DNA of 64,000 nt. Origin: Streptomyces sp. NBC_00414 (GTDB lineage: Bacteria; Actinomycetota; Actinomycetes; Streptomycetales; Streptomycetaceae). This document shows positions 1 to 8,870 of this stretch, piece after piece. The notes below the pieces were generated by a model. The model was not told the origin of the DNA. It saw only the letters and a list, made by a program, of their open reading frames with translations, and searched no databases. The DNA lies in the NCBI RefSeq assembly GCF_036038375.1, contig NZ_CP107935.1, positions 1,674,001 through 1,738,000 of the forward strand, read 5' to 3'. The translations under genes and the position numbers were made by a program. The first letter of the stretch is position 1; each line of letters starts with the position of its first letter.

Positions 1-280
1 CGAGCCCTTTCCCCACGATCGCGCCCAGGCGTGACGCGGTCCGGTACTCCCCCCGGTACCAGTGCAGTCGTGTCGCGGGGATCCGGTATCTGGTGGCGAC
101 GACCTCGGGGCCGCCGCACAGCGCGTCGACGGCCGCGTCCGGGTGGTCGGCGCGGAGGTATCCGAGCACGGCCTCCAGCGATCCGTCGTTGCCGAGGTTG
201 CCGGAGCCGAGCAGGCCGAACACCCCTACGCGCACCGGGGTTTCGCCCCCACGCACCCTGGTTCCGCCCCCGGGCTTCAT
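1..280 (-). CDS. polysaccharide pyruvyl transferase family protein, N-terminal part (runs off left edge)
   Basis: This is the start of a gene read leftward and cut by the window edge, so only about 93 residues are visible. Residues 18-30 read VGVFGLLGSGNLG followed by NDGSLEA. The G(N/S)xGND turn near the N terminus is characteristic of the polysaccharide pyruvyl transferase (CsaB/WcaK) family, which transfers pyruvate from PEP to a sugar of a nascent surface polysaccharide. The ATG at 278-280 overlaps the stop of the preceding GT2 gene in an ATGA junction, so it is the last visible cistron of the exopolysaccharide operon. The family call rests on the N-terminal motif only. The catalytic part lies outside the window. 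Confidence 0.75.
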   Translation of the reverse strand, partial: MKPGGGTRVRGGETPVRVGVFGLLGSGNLGNDGSLEAVLGYLRADHPDAAVDALCGGPEVVATRYRIPATRLHWYRGEYRTASRLGAIVGKGL

Positions 281-1224
281 GCCTGCCTGCCCTCGCGTCC
301 GGCGACGAGTGCGTCGACGGAGACGGTCAGCCGGGCCGGGTCGACCGGGGCGCGGTCCTCGACCCGCTCGCCGGCACCCGGCCGGACCCGGCTGGTCATC
401 CACGAGGCGAGGTGGCGGTAGCAGGCGCGCCGGTCGGCCGGGGACAGCGGCGCCCGCCGGATCGCCGAGGCGAAGCCCCAGACGTACTCGGCGAGCAGCC
501 GGGGCGTCGGGTGCAGGAGGCCCGCCCGGCGCGGGTCGAGGTTGACGCAGCGGGAGCGCTTGGAGGGGTTCGCCCGCTCGGCCCGGGTGGGGTGGTCGCG
601 GCGGAAGTACAGCAGCTCCGGCACTTGGTGGAAGGGCCCGTGCAGGGTGATCTCGGCGACGAACGTGCGGTCCGCGTGGTGGTAGCTGTCGTGCGGCTTC
701 ACCCGGCGCAGCATGTCGGCGCGCATCACCCCGTAGAAGTCGTCGCCACCGGGCTCGAACAGCAGGCTGCGGAAGCGCTCGGGCGCGTGCGGCGAGTCGG
801 TGGCGAGCCCGTACTCGTAGGGGACCTTCACCTGCCCGTCGCCGTCGATGACCGCCTGGCCGCTGTGCGCGAGGACCACGTCGGGCCGCTCGTCCAGGGT
901 CTCGACGCAGGCCCGCAGCAGGTCGCGGGCGTACAGGTCGTCGTGTGAGGCCCACTTGAACAGTTCGCCGCGGCACTCGGTGAACACGTAGTTGTGGTTC
1001 GGCGCGGCGCCGATGTTCCGGGGCAGCCGGATGTACCGGATGCGTGAGTCCTTCGCGGCGTACCGGCGGCAGATGTCCTGGGTCCCGTCGGCCGAGGCGT
1101 TGTCGGAGATGACCAGCTCGAAGTCCTCGTACGTCTGGCCGAGCAGGGCGTCGAGCGACTCGGCGAGGTATTCCTCGCCGTTGTAGACGGGCAGGCCGAT
1201 GCTCAGCCTGGGTTGGGCGGTCAT
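277..1224 (-). CDS. glycosyltransferase family 2
   Basis: A 315-residue GT-A glycosyltransferase that probably adds one sugar to the polyprenyl-linked repeat unit on the cytoplasmic face. It opens with LSIGLPVYNGEEYLAESLDA, the usual GT2 nucleotide-binding strand. VISDNASADGTQDICRRY follows, and the metal-binding D-x-D region is seen as KWASHDDLYARD near residue 95. No membrane segment is visible, so it is likely soluble or peripheral. The start was set at ATG 1222-1224 because it overlaps the upstream flippase stop (ATGA). A long open frame extends further upstream, but it is only a GC-rich shadow of the flippase gene. The sugar donor and acceptor cannot be told from sequence. Confidence 0.93.
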   Translation of the reverse strand: MTAQPRLSIGLPVYNGEEYLAESLDALLGQTYEDFELVISDNASADGTQDICRRYAAKDSRIRYIRLPRNIGAAPNHNYVFTECRGELFKWASHDDLYARDLLRACVETLDERPDVVLAHSGQAVIDGDGQVKVPYEYGLATDSPHAPERFRSLLFEPGGDDFYGVMRADMLRRVKPHDSYHHADRTFVAEITLHGPFHQVPELLYFRRDHPTRAERANPSKRSRCVNLDPRRAGLLHPTPRLLAEYVWGFASAIRRAPLSPADRRACYRHLASWMTSRVRPGAGERVEDRAPVDPARLTVSVDALVAGREGRQA

Positions 1225-2540
1225 GAAGTCCTCACTTCGGGAACGGAGTTGTGGTGGTGCTCGCGCAGGGCGGACCGCAGTTGCAGCCACCACACGGCCG
1301 AGGCGCAGACGGTCGCGGCGGCGACACCCCAGGCCGAGCCGACCGTGCCGGCCACGGCGGCACCGCCGAGGCCGCCGCCGACGTAGCAGGCGGAGGCGAA
1401 CAGTTGGCAGCGCAGGCTGCGCCTGGCGGCGGCGAGCGCGCGCAGTCCGGCCGCCGCGCCGCTGCCGAGTCCGGCGCCCGCGACGCCGAGCGTGGCGGGC
1501 ACGATGAGCTGCGAGGCGGAGTTCCAGACGTCGCCGAGTACGAACTCGCCCGCCCGGTCCGGCATCAGCAGGAGTGCCGCGCCCCAGAGCAGCGCGGCGG
1601 CGGCCTGGCCGCCGCCGAGGTAGAGGCAGAACTTGCCCAGTCGGTGCGGTGCCTGCCGCAGTACGCGGGCCGCCTCCGCGACGGTGACGAGCGAGAGGCC
1701 CATCAGCAGGGCGAGGAACGGGCCGAGGAGGAGTTCCGCGCCCCGGACCGCGCCCACCGCGCCGACGCCGACGATCACACCGAGTCCGTACGCCCGCAGT
1801 TGGCTCGCGCCGCTGAGGCTGACGTTCTCGACCAGGTAGCGGTAGCCGAGGTCGCGCTGTTCGCGCAGCCAGCCGCGCGCCTGGGTCAGCCGGGGTCGGA
1901 TGCCGGACTGGAAGCAGCCGTAGACCGCGGCCACCGCGGCGGACACGCCCCAGGCGAGGACGAAGGCGGCCACGGTGTCCACACGGGCCGCCACCAGCAT
2001 CGCCGGGACGAGCGCCACGCCCCACACGAGGTCGTTGAGGAACGCCTTACGTCCATCGCCCGCGGCGAAGAAGGCGAACCGCCAGGCGTCCTGGAGGAGC
2101 AGCGCCGGCAGGACGGCGCCGAGGCAGACGAACGCGGGTCCCACCCGGCCGCCGAGGCCCAGTCCGACCAGCAGGCACACCGCTCCGAGCGCGGCACCGA
2201 CGCCGAGTGCGGCACCCGACGACCGGGCCGACGCCGCTCGCCAGGACGCGGTCGGTACGCCGCTGAAGCGCACCACGAGGGGGTCGGTGGCCAGCCCGCG
2301 GGAGACGTTGAGCACCACGCCGTAGGTCAGCCAGGCCAGGCTGAACACGCCGAACGCCGACAGGCCCAGCGAGCGAGCCACGTAGATGCCCACCGCGAAG
2401 TTGGTCATGCTGGAGGCCGCCTGGTCGGCCAGTCCCCAGGACAGCCGGCCGACCAGGGCCCGCTTGGCGGTCCGCCGGGCGGGGCCCGCCCCGTCCGCCG
2501 GTGTCGGCGTCCTGTCCCCCTCGGTGGTCATCGGCGTCAT
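1221..2540 (-). CDS. polysaccharide flippase-like multi-spanning membrane protein (Wzx-type candidate)
   Basis: A 439-residue integral membrane protein with about 12 hydrophobic segments beginning at residue 30 (GRLSWGLADQAASSMTNFAV, then IYVARSLGLSAFGVFSLAW). The opening motif, an early basic patch followed by a Q/N-rich first helix and the G-x-FxL loop, is typical of MATE/Wzx-like polysaccharide exporters. In this operon it is the only obvious Wzx candidate, which would move the lipid-linked repeat unit across the membrane for the Wzy polymerase at 8871. The ATG at 2538-2540 overlaps the stop of the DUF4910 gene. A second in-frame ATG three codons on is possible. Flippase function is inferred from topology and context. 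Confidence 0.85.
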   Translation of the reverse strand: MTPMTTEGDRTPTPADGAGPARRTAKRALVGRLSWGLADQAASSMTNFAVGIYVARSLGLSAFGVFSLAWLTYGVVLNVSRGLATDPLVVRFSGVPTASWRAASARSSGAALGVGAALGAVCLLVGLGLGGRVGPAFVCLGAVLPALLLQDAWRFAFFAAGDGRKAFLNDLVWGVALVPAMLVAARVDTVAAFVLAWGVSAAVAAVYGCFQSGIRPRLTQARGWLREQRDLGYRYLVENVSLSGASQLRAYGLGVIVGVGAVGAVRGAELLLGPFLALLMGLSLVTVAEAARVLRQAPHRLGKFCLYLGGGQAAAALLWGAALLLMPDRAGEFVLGDVWNSASQLIVPATLGVAGAGLGSGAAAGLRALAAARRSLRCQLFASACYVGGGLGGAAVAGTVGSAWGVAAATVCASAVWWLQLRSALREHHHNSVPEVRTS

Positions 2541-3835
2541 GCCTTGATCAGCCCGGCGCCGTGCAGGGCGTCGGCCGCGACGGCGACGGTGTCGAACGGC
2601 AGCCCCGACCGCTCGGCGACGTCCAGCAGACTGTGCTCGCCGTCGGACAGGTTGAGCACCCAGAGCATGGCCATCTGGGCCTGCTTGGCGTCGCTGCGGC
2701 CGCCGAGCGACTCGTACAACCCGCGCCGCCCCAGCTGTGGTTCGCCGTACGGGCTGAGGTTGTTGTACCGCCGGTTGCGGTCCAGCACGGCGAACGTCTC
2801 GCGGCAGACGGCGAGGGTGTCCGCCATCGCCTCCGGGGAGACGAAGTCCGGGTTGTCCGCCGAGGTGTGGTACTCGGGGTAGCCGGCGTACGGGGTCCGG
2901 GTGAGCGAGCCCACGCCGAGGTTGAACCCGGGTGAGCAGTACTGCCGCTCGTCGTAGCCGTACGGGGTGAACTCCGTCACCCGGTGCGGGCGTTCGGAGG
3001 CGGTCAGCACGTGCTGGATGACGCGGTCGATCTCCGCGTCGCCGCGCCTGCTCCGCTTGTAGTTCAGTTGGCCCCGGTCGCCCGCGCAGGCCAGCACGAG
3101 GCCGTGCTTGACCCGCTCCACCCGCTCGGCGTTGCGGGCCAGCCAGGTGATCGCCCCGATGGTGCCGGGCGCGAAGACGAACCGGTAGGTGTAGTACGGC
3201 GTTTCCTCGGCCAGCCGTTGCGCCAGGAACGTCGCCACCGCGATGCCGGCCAGGTTGTCGTTGGCCAGCGACGGGTGGCAGACGTGGCAGGAGACGATCA
3301 CCTCGTCGGAGACCTGTCCGGGGACCACGTGCTCGGCGTAGGTGAGGTGCCCGTCGGCGAGCGTGGAGTCGACGCGTACCTCGTAGTCGCCGTCGGGCAG
3401 CGCGTCCAGGGTCTCCTGGGCCAGGCAGAAGCCCCACTTCGGCTCGTAGTAGCTCGTGCGGTACGGGACCCAGGTCGGCTGGTCCGGCAGCGTGTACAGG
3501 TGCTCGCGCAGCTCGGACAGCGGCATGGTCCTCGCCACCGGCACGCTGTAGCCGAGCACGTGCAGGCTGGACGCGGCGAAGTCGACGACCCGGTTGCCCT
3601 CGGCGTCGGCTATGTAGGCGTCCCGGATGTTCCACTCCTGAGGAATCGTCCAGTCGAGCACCTGCGTCCCGGTCGGTACCTCGTGCACCCGCAGCGGGAG
3701 GTACTCGCCGACGATGTCCAGGGTGGCGCGCACCCCGTCGCCGGTGATGCTCCGGCACAGCGGGTACAGCCGCTCCACCAGCGCGTGCATCCGCTCACCG
3801 GGCGTGGTCGTCGGCCGCTCGCCGGGCGTGGTCAT
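2537..3835 (-). CDS. DUF4910 aminopeptidase-like protein
   Basis: A 432-residue protein matching the DUF4910/aminopeptidase-like family, a zinc-peptidase fold with a C-terminal winged helix. Features seen are SLYPLCRSITGDGVR-type N-terminal text, the HVCHPSLANDNLAG stretch near residue 200 resembling the M28 metal site (H, D), FAPGTIGAITWLARN, and YHTSADNPDFV near 330 supplying a further His and Asp. The last about 70 residues (LLDVAERSGLPFDTVAVAADALHGAGLI) look like a winged-helix domain. These proteins often sit in surface-polysaccharide and deoxysugar clusters with unknown roles. Here it lies between the epimerase and the flippase with ATGA overlaps on both sides. No specific substrate is proposed. 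It may modify an amino-sugar or aminoacyl substituent. Confidence 0.85.
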   Translation of the reverse strand: MTTPGERPTTTPGERMHALVERLYPLCRSITGDGVRATLDIVGEYLPLRVHEVPTGTQVLDWTIPQEWNIRDAYIADAEGNRVVDFAASSLHVLGYSVPVARTMPLSELREHLYTLPDQPTWVPYRTSYYEPKWGFCLAQETLDALPDGDYEVRVDSTLADGHLTYAEHVVPGQVSDEVIVSCHVCHPSLANDNLAGIAVATFLAQRLAEETPYYTYRFVFAPGTIGAITWLARNAERVERVKHGLVLACAGDRGQLNYKRSRRGDAEIDRVIQHVLTASERPHRVTEFTPYGYDERQYCSPGFNLGVGSLTRTPYAGYPEYHTSADNPDFVSPEAMADTLAVCRETFAVLDRNRRYNNLSPYGEPQLGRRGLYESLGGRSDAKQAQMAMLWVLNLSDGEHSLLDVAERSGLPFDTVAVAADALHGAGLIKA

Positions 3836-4857
3836 CGGCGCCACCGCAGGGTGTCGTCCACGGCGCCGTTCTCGGACGCCGCGCGCAGCACGGCGAGGCG
3901 GGTGAAGCGCTGCTCGAAGTCCTCCCGTGTGAGCCCGTGCTCGCGGTAGGCGTCGGCGAGTTCGAGGGCGCCCCGCAGAACCGTCCACTCGCAGTCGAAG
4001 CCGGGGATCGCGGCGCGGAACCGGGAGAAGTCCACCCGGTACGACCGCGGGTCGGCGCCGTTCTCGCCGGTGATCCGCACCTTCGCGCCGGACACGGCCT
4101 CGGCGACCTGCTCGGCGATCTCGGCGACCGTGACGTTGTTGGTCTCGCTGCCGATGTTGAACGCCCGGTCGTGCACCGCTTCCCGGGGTGCGGTGAGCGC
4201 GGCCGTGAAGGCCCGGGCGATGTCGGCGGCGTGCACCAGCGGGCGCCAGGGCGTGCCGTCGGAGAGCACGAGGACCTCGCCGGACAGGAGGGCATGGCCC
4301 ACCAGGTTGTTCAGCACGATGTCGGCGCGCAGCCGCGGCGAGTAGCCGAAGGCGGTGGCGTTGCGCATGAACACCGGGCTGAAGTCGCCGTCCGCGAGGG
4401 CGTGCAGGTCGTCCTCCACCCGCACCTTGGACTCCGCGTAGGGCGTCACCGGGCGCAGCGGGGCGTCCTCGGTCACCAGGTCGTCGCCGCCTGCGGCGCC
4501 GTACACCGAGCAGGTCGACGCGTACAGGAAGCGCCGTACTCCGGCGTCGTGGGCGAGCCGGGCCAGCCGTACGGAGGCGTGGTGGTTGATGTCGTAGGTG
4601 AGGTCGGGTGCCAGCGAGCCCAGCGGGTCGTTGGACAGCGCGGCCAGGTGGATCACGGCGTCCACCCCGGCCACGTGCTCGGCCGTGACGTCCCGCAGGT
4701 CCACCCGTGTCCCCGGCGGGTCCTCGGGCCGCGGCCCGAGGACGCAGTCGGCGAACAGGCCGGAGTCAAGACCGACGACCTCGTGTCCGGCGGCCGTGAG
4801 GACCGGGGCCATCACGGTGCCCAGGTAGCCCTGATGTCCGGTCAGCAGTACGCGCAA
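3832..4857 (-). CDS. NAD-dependent epimerase/dehydratase (extended SDR)
   Basis: A 341-residue extended short-chain dehydrogenase acting on a nucleotide sugar. The Rossmann motif GHQGYLG is at residues 8-14. The active-site Ser/Thr is in YASTCSVYG, and Tyr-x-x-x-Lys is seen as YAESK near residue 145. The start is a TTG at 4855-4857: the nearby ATG (4862-4864) is out of frame, an in-frame TGA sits just upstream of the TTG, and a GGGGGA ribosome site precedes it. It follows the PIG-L gene by a few bases. With the nucleotidyltransferase and C-methyltransferase upstream, it likely finishes a modified sugar nucleotide. Which carbon it acts on is unknown. Confidence 0.92.
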   Translation of the reverse strand: MRVLLTGHQGYLGTVMAPVLTAAGHEVVGLDSGLFADCVLGPRPEDPPGTRVDLRDVTAEHVAGVDAVIHLAALSNDPLGSLAPDLTYDINHHASVRLARLAHDAGVRRFLYASTCSVYGAAGGDDLVTEDAPLRPVTPYAESKVRVEDDLHALADGDFSPVFMRNATAFGYSPRLRADIVLNNLVGHALLSGEVLVLSDGTPWRPLVHAADIARAFTAALTAPREAVHDRAFNIGSETNNVTVAEIAEQVAEAVSGAKVRITGENGADPRSYRVDFSRFRAAIPGFDCEWTVLRGALELADAYREHGLTREDFEQRFTRLAVLRAASENGAVDDTLRWRR

Positions 4858-4860
4858 GGT

Positions 4861-5523
4861 TCATTCCCCCAGTGAGAAGGTGCCCAGGTCGAGCGTGAGT
4901 TTGGTGACGGCGAACGCCTCGGCGTAGCGCGCGTGGCATTCGATGCCGCGGATCCGTGCAAGACCGAGGAATGCCTCCCGGTCGTACCAGGGACGGTGCC
5001 GCTGCGAGGGGTAGTGCTCCTGCAGCAGCCGCACCTTGTGTTCGGCGGTCTCCGGCGACAGTGGCTGGTACGCCGTCGGACGGCCGAGGTCGCCGTCCCA
5101 TTTGACGATCTCGTAGCCGAGCACGAGGTGGTCGCGGAACGCGGTGGGTATCAGTCGCGCCAGGCCGCGGTGGTCCTGGTGCGCGTCCTCGGTCCGCGGG
5201 GCGAGCACGAGGTCGGGTTCGGTCTGCGCGCGCAGCTCCTCGACGGCGGCCTTGGCCTCCTCCCACTGCGCCGGCAGCCTGCCGTCCGCCAGCTTGAGGA
5301 CGGTCAGCCGCAGGTCGGCGCCCGGGCAGAAGGCGGCGAGCGCGGCCCGCTCCTCCTGCTCCCGGTCGCTGCCGCCGCCGGAGAGGACCAGGGCGTCGAC
5401 TCGTATGCCCGGCCGTGCGAGGCACATCGTCAGCAGGGTGCCGCCGGCGCCGATGGCGATGTCGTCGCAGTGCGCGCCCACCGCGACGATCCGCTCCGGG
5501 GGTCCGGCCCCGAGCCGGATCAC
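4861..5523 (-). CDS. PIG-L family deacetylase (LmbE-like)
   Basis: A 220-residue zinc hydrolase of the LmbE/PIG-L family. The metal-binding AHCDD motif is at residues 18-22 (usual form AHPDD), followed by IAIGAGGTLL. TEDAHQDHR near residue 115 gives the second metal His pair. Members remove N-acetyl groups from sugars such as GlcNAc. Here the likely substrate is an amino sugar made by the neighbouring nucleotidyltransferase/epimerase set. The GTG start overlaps the stop of the preceding gene (GTGA). This choice removes a roughly 90-residue arginine-rich upstream extension that is a shadow of the nucleotidyltransferase gene. It is distinct from the GalB-type PIG-L protein at 37612. Confidence 0.92.
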   Translation of the reverse strand: MIRLGAGPPERIVAVGAHCDDIAIGAGGTLLTMCLARPGIRVDALVLSGGGSDREQEERAALAAFCPGADLRLTVLKLADGRLPAQWEEAKAAVEELRAQTEPDLVLAPRTEDAHQDHRGLARLIPTAFRDHLVLGYEIVKWDGDLGRPTAYQPLSPETAEHKVRLLQEHYPSQRHRPWYDREAFLGLARIRGIECHARYAEAFAVTKLTLDLGTFSLGE

Positions 5524-6341
5524 GCTCTGGCTCCGGCGGCGTAGTCGCTGCCTGTCGCGGGCACGCCGTCGCGTTCCCACACGGCCCACGGGCGGTCGCC
5601 CCGGGCGTAGGCCTCGTCGAGCGCGGCCTTCTCCTTGACGGTGTCGGTCGGCTTCCAGAAGCCGCGGTGCTGGTGCGCCACCAGCCTGCCCTTCTTGGCC
5701 AGTTGGCCGCAGCCGTCGGCGACGAGGTCGCCGCCCTCCGGGATGTGGTCGAAGATCTCCTGGCGGAGCACGAAGTAGCCGCCGTTCTCCCACAGCGGCA
5801 TGTCACTCACCGCGGTGATGCCGCCCACCAGTCCGTCCTCGCCCAGGTCCACGCAGTGGAACGAGGACTGCGGCGGCACCACCATCATCGACGCGCCGGC
5901 GTCGCGCCGGGCGAACTGGTCGATCATCTGGGGCAGCGGGGCGTCGGTGAGTACGTCGGCGTAGTTGGCGAGGAACATCTCGTCGCCGTCCAGGTGGTGC
6001 CGCACCCGGCGCAGCCGCTCCCCGATCGGCGACTCGATGCCGGTCTGCGCGAACGTGATCGTCCAGTCGGCTATGTCGGTGGACAGCAGCTCGGTCCGCC
6101 CGCCGCGCAGGACGAAGTCGTTGGACGTCGTCTCCTCGTAGTTGAGGAAGAAGTCCTTGATGTGGTGGGCGCCGTAGCCGAGGCACAGGATGAACTCCGT
6201 GTGCCCGAAGTACGCGTAGTAGCGCATGACATGCCAGATCAGCGGCCTCGGGCCGACCATCGCCATCGGCTTGGGCGTGTCGTCGGAGGCTCCGTTGCGC
6301 ATACGGAGCCCGTAACCGCCGCAGAACAGAACGACCTTCAT
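5520..6341 (-). CDS. sugar-1-phosphate nucleotidyltransferase (glucose-1-phosphate cytidylyltransferase-like)
   Basis: A 273-residue nucleotidyltransferase activating a sugar-1-phosphate. It starts MKVVLFCGGYGLRMRNGASD. The GG-x-G-x-R loop and PKPMAMVGPRPLIWHVMRYY match the RfbF-like branch (CTP:glucose-1-phosphate) better than RmlA. DEMFLANYADVLTD supplies the metal-binding Asp (GD/AD motif), and KPTDTVKEK closes the fold. ATG 6339-6341 overlaps the stop of the C-methyltransferase. No CDP-glucose 4,6-dehydratase is present in the window, so the fate of the NDP-sugar is not fully explained. GDP or UDP specificity cannot be excluded. Confidence 0.9.
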   Translation of the reverse strand: MKVVLFCGGYGLRMRNGASDDTPKPMAMVGPRPLIWHVMRYYAYFGHTEFILCLGYGAHHIKDFFLNYEETTSNDFVLRGGRTELLSTDIADWTITFAQTGIESPIGERLRRVRHHLDGDEMFLANYADVLTDAPLPQMIDQFARRDAGASMMVVPPQSSFHCVDLGEDGLVGGITAVSDMPLWENGGYFVLRQEIFDHIPEGGDLVADGCGQLAKKGRLVAHQHRGFWKPTDTVKEKAALDEAYARGDRPWAVWERDGVPATGSDYAAGARA

Positions 6342-7591
6342 GCTGCTATCTCCTTCACGACGTGGCCCTCGACAATGCTGAGTTCCGGGATGGGGAAGAC
6401 CAGCCGGCCGCCCCAGTCGTGCACGAAGGACAGCTGCTCGACCAGTTCGGCCCGCAGGTTCCACGGGAGGACGAGGACGTAGTCCGGCTTGTCGGCGGCT
6501 ATCTGCTCGGGCGGCAGGATCGGGATGCGGGTGCCGGGGGTGAACCTGCCGTGCTTGTACGGGTTGCGGTCGACCGTGTACGCGAGCAGGTCGGGGCGGA
6601 TGCCGCAGTGGTTGAGCAGGGTGTTGCCCTTGCCGGGGGCGCCGTAGCCGACGACGGTCTCACCGCGTTCGGCCGCCTCGATGAGGAACTTCAGGAGGTC
6701 CCGGCGGACCTTGGCCACCCGGGCGGAGAACTCGGTGTACCCGGACAGTTCCTGCAGCCCGGCTGCCTTCTCCCGGTCCAGCACGTCGGCCACCCGCTGG
6801 GAGGGCTCGCCCGCCACCTCGGCGGGGCGGGCCAGAAGCCGGATGGAGCCGCCGTGGGTGGGCAGCAACTCGACGTCCACGAGCGTGAGTCCGCCGCTCG
6901 CGAGGGCCCGGATGGCGGACGCGACCGTGTAGTACTGGAAGTGCTCGTGGTAGATCGTGTCGTACTGGTTCTCCTCGATCAGGGTCAGCAGGTGCTGCAC
7001 CTCGATGGAGACCCAGCCGTCGTCGGCGACCAGGGCGCGCAGCCCCTGGGTGAAGCCGACCACGTCGGGGATGTGCGCGTACACGTTGTTGGCCACGACC
7101 AGGTTCGCCGGGCCGTGTTCGGCGCGGACGGCGGCGCCGGTCTCCGGGGACAGGAACTCCGTGAGCGTGGGCACACCCGCCTCACGTGCGGCGGCGCCGA
7201 CGTTCACCGACGGCTCGATGCCGAGGCAGCGGATCCCCCGGTCCACCACGTGCTTCAGCAGGTATCCGTCGTTGCTCGCGACCTCGACCACGAAGGAGTC
7301 GGGGCCCAGACCCACCCGCTGCACGGCGTCCGCGACAAAGGTGCGCGCGTGCTCCACCCAGGAGGTCGAGAACGAGGAGAAGTACGCGTACTCCTTGAAC
7401 GTCTCCTCCGGCGTGATCAGCGGAGGGATCTGCGCGAGCCAGCATGCGGTGCAAACCCGCAGATGCAGCGGGTACGCGGGCTCCGGCCGGTCCAGTTGGT
7501 CCGCGGCGAGGAAACTCTCGCACGGCGGTGTCGCTCCGAGATCGACGACGCTGGTCATCGCCGCCGAGCCGCAGAGTCGGCATCCTGTCAT
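6338..7591 (-). CDS. NDP-sugar C-methyltransferase (SAM-dependent, zinc-finger type)
   Basis: A 417-residue three-domain methyltransferase of the TylCIII/NovU/TcaB9 type. The N-terminal zinc site uses MTGCRLCGS and VCTACW (four cysteines). The SAM domain follows with VVEVASNDGYLLKHV near residue 100. The catalytic stretch YHEHFQYYTV, with Tyr, His, Glu and His, lies near residue 214, and the C-terminal domain has VVGYGAPGKGNTLL. Family members transfer a methyl group to carbon 3 of a 4-keto sugar nucleotide, giving branched sugars. It is coupled by ATGA overlaps on both sides. A C-methylated sugar in the exopolysaccharide is therefore a direct prediction of this locus. Confidence 0.92.
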   Translation of the reverse strand: MTGCRLCGSAAMTSVVDLGATPPCESFLAADQLDRPEPAYPLHLRVCTACWLAQIPPLITPEETFKEYAYFSSFSTSWVEHARTFVADAVQRVGLGPDSFVVEVASNDGYLLKHVVDRGIRCLGIEPSVNVGAAAREAGVPTLTEFLSPETGAAVRAEHGPANLVVANNVYAHIPDVVGFTQGLRALVADDGWVSIEVQHLLTLIEENQYDTIYHEHFQYYTVASAIRALASGGLTLVDVELLPTHGGSIRLLARPAEVAGEPSQRVADVLDREKAAGLQELSGYTEFSARVAKVRRDLLKFLIEAAERGETVVGYGAPGKGNTLLNHCGIRPDLLAYTVDRNPYKHGRFTPGTRIPILPPEQIAADKPDYVLVLPWNLRAELVEQLSFVHDWGGRLVFPIPELSIVEGHVVKEIAA

Positions 7592-8862
7592 CTGTTTCCC
7601 CCATTTCCGCTCGCGCGGGTGCTCCCCCGCGAGCCGGTGCTTCCGTCCTCTGCCGGCGGCGGGCCGTCCCCGCCGCCGGACCGCGCCGCGATCGCGGTGC
7701 GGTACCCGTCCACCAGGCGCTCAAGACCGACGGCCGGGCTGAAGTCCTGTTCGTAACGGCGCCGGGCCGCCTGTCCCATCTCCCGGTTGCGGTCCGGCTC
7801 CGCCGTGATCCGGCGCAGCCCGGACGCGAGCGAGGCGCTCCCGCCCGGATCGTGCAGCAGCCCGGTCACCCCGTCCTCGACGAGTTCGACGAAGGCGCCG
7901 TGACCCGCGGCGACGACCGGGACCCCCGCCGCCATCGCCTCCACGACCACCAGGCCGAACGCCTCAAGCCACGTCGAGGGAGCGACCACGGCGACCGACC
8001 GCGCGATGGCCCGCCGGCACTGCGCCGGGTCGTACAGGCCGACGTACCGCACGTCGTCCCGGCCCGCCGCCCAGGCGGTCACCTCTTCCTCCAGCGGCCC
8101 CGAGCCGGCGATGACGAGCGGTACGCCCACCCCGCCGCCCGCCGCGATCTCGTCCCAGGCGGCCATGAGCAGCCGTACGCCCTTGGTCTCCGCGAGGCGG
8201 CCGAGATAGAGCACATGCTCGCCGGCGCCCGATCGGCGGTCGTCCGGGTCGGGCACGAAGTTGTGCTTCACCATCAGCCGCCCGGCCGGCATGCCGGACC
8301 GCGCCAGGACGTCGCGCTGCGCCCCGGAGATGCAGAAGAACCGGTCCACGCCGGACCACCACCGCCGCCGGTTGGCCGACAGACTGAGCGCGAGCGGCAC
8401 CGTCGCCAGCCGGGAGTTCCGGTAGCAGCCGTGCCGGACCGCGGGCAGCGGTGCCTTTCCGACGCACTCGGTGCACGGCCGGCCGTCCCGCTGCAGCGTG
8501 CCGGGCGGGCAGACCTGCGTGTAGTTGTGCAGCGTGGCGACGACGGGCACACCGGCGTCGGCGCAGGCGGCCAGTACGGCGGGCGACAGGAGCGGGAAGA
8601 CGTTGTGGACGTGGACCACGTCCGGCCGCTCGGCGCGAAGGCGGGTCGCCAGCTCCGAGCGGACCGACGGGTTCCACGGCACGAGCAGCGGTACCGCGGC
8701 CTTGGCCGGCAGGGACATGGCGGCAATGTCGTCGCTGCGCCGCTCGAACATCTCGACCCGGTGGCCGGCTGCGCGCAGCAGCCCCACCTCCTGGTCCACG
8801 ACCTTGTTCTCCCCGCTCGGCTGCGCCGAGGAATAGCGGTTGTGCACCACGATGACGTGCAT
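7588..8862 (-). CDS. glycosyltransferase family 4
   Basis: A 424-residue GT-B retaining glycosyltransferase. The N-terminal acceptor domain starts MHVIVVHNRYSSAQPSGENK, where G-x-x-G binds the lipid-sugar. The donor domain shows LYLGRLAETKGVRLLMAAW and the E-x7-E signature in STWLEAFGLVVVEAMAAGVP near residue 300. CPPGTLQRDGRPCTECVGK is a cysteine-containing insert found in one GT4 subgroup. The start at ATG 8860-8862 has a very good ribosome site (AGGAGGTGA at 8871-8879, partly inside the stop of the upstream gene). The longer upstream frame is a shadow of the polymerase gene. Donor sugar unknown. Confidence 0.94.
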   Translation of the reverse strand: MHVIVVHNRYSSAQPSGENKVVDQEVGLLRAAGHRVEMFERRSDDIAAMSLPAKAAVPLLVPWNPSVRSELATRLRAERPDVVHVHNVFPLLSPAVLAACADAGVPVVATLHNYTQVCPPGTLQRDGRPCTECVGKAPLPAVRHGCYRNSRLATVPLALSLSANRRRWWSGVDRFFCISGAQRDVLARSGMPAGRLMVKHNFVPDPDDRRSGAGEHVLYLGRLAETKGVRLLMAAWDEIAAGGGVGVPLVIAGSGPLEEEVTAWAAGRDDVRYVGLYDPAQCRRAIARSVAVVAPSTWLEAFGLVVVEAMAAGVPVVAAGHGAFVELVEDGVTGLLHDPGGSASLASGLRRITAEPDRNREMGQAARRRYEQDFSPAVGLERLVDGYRTAIAARSGGGDGPPPAEDGSTGSRGSTRASGNGGNR

Positions 8863-8870
8863 GGGTGAGG

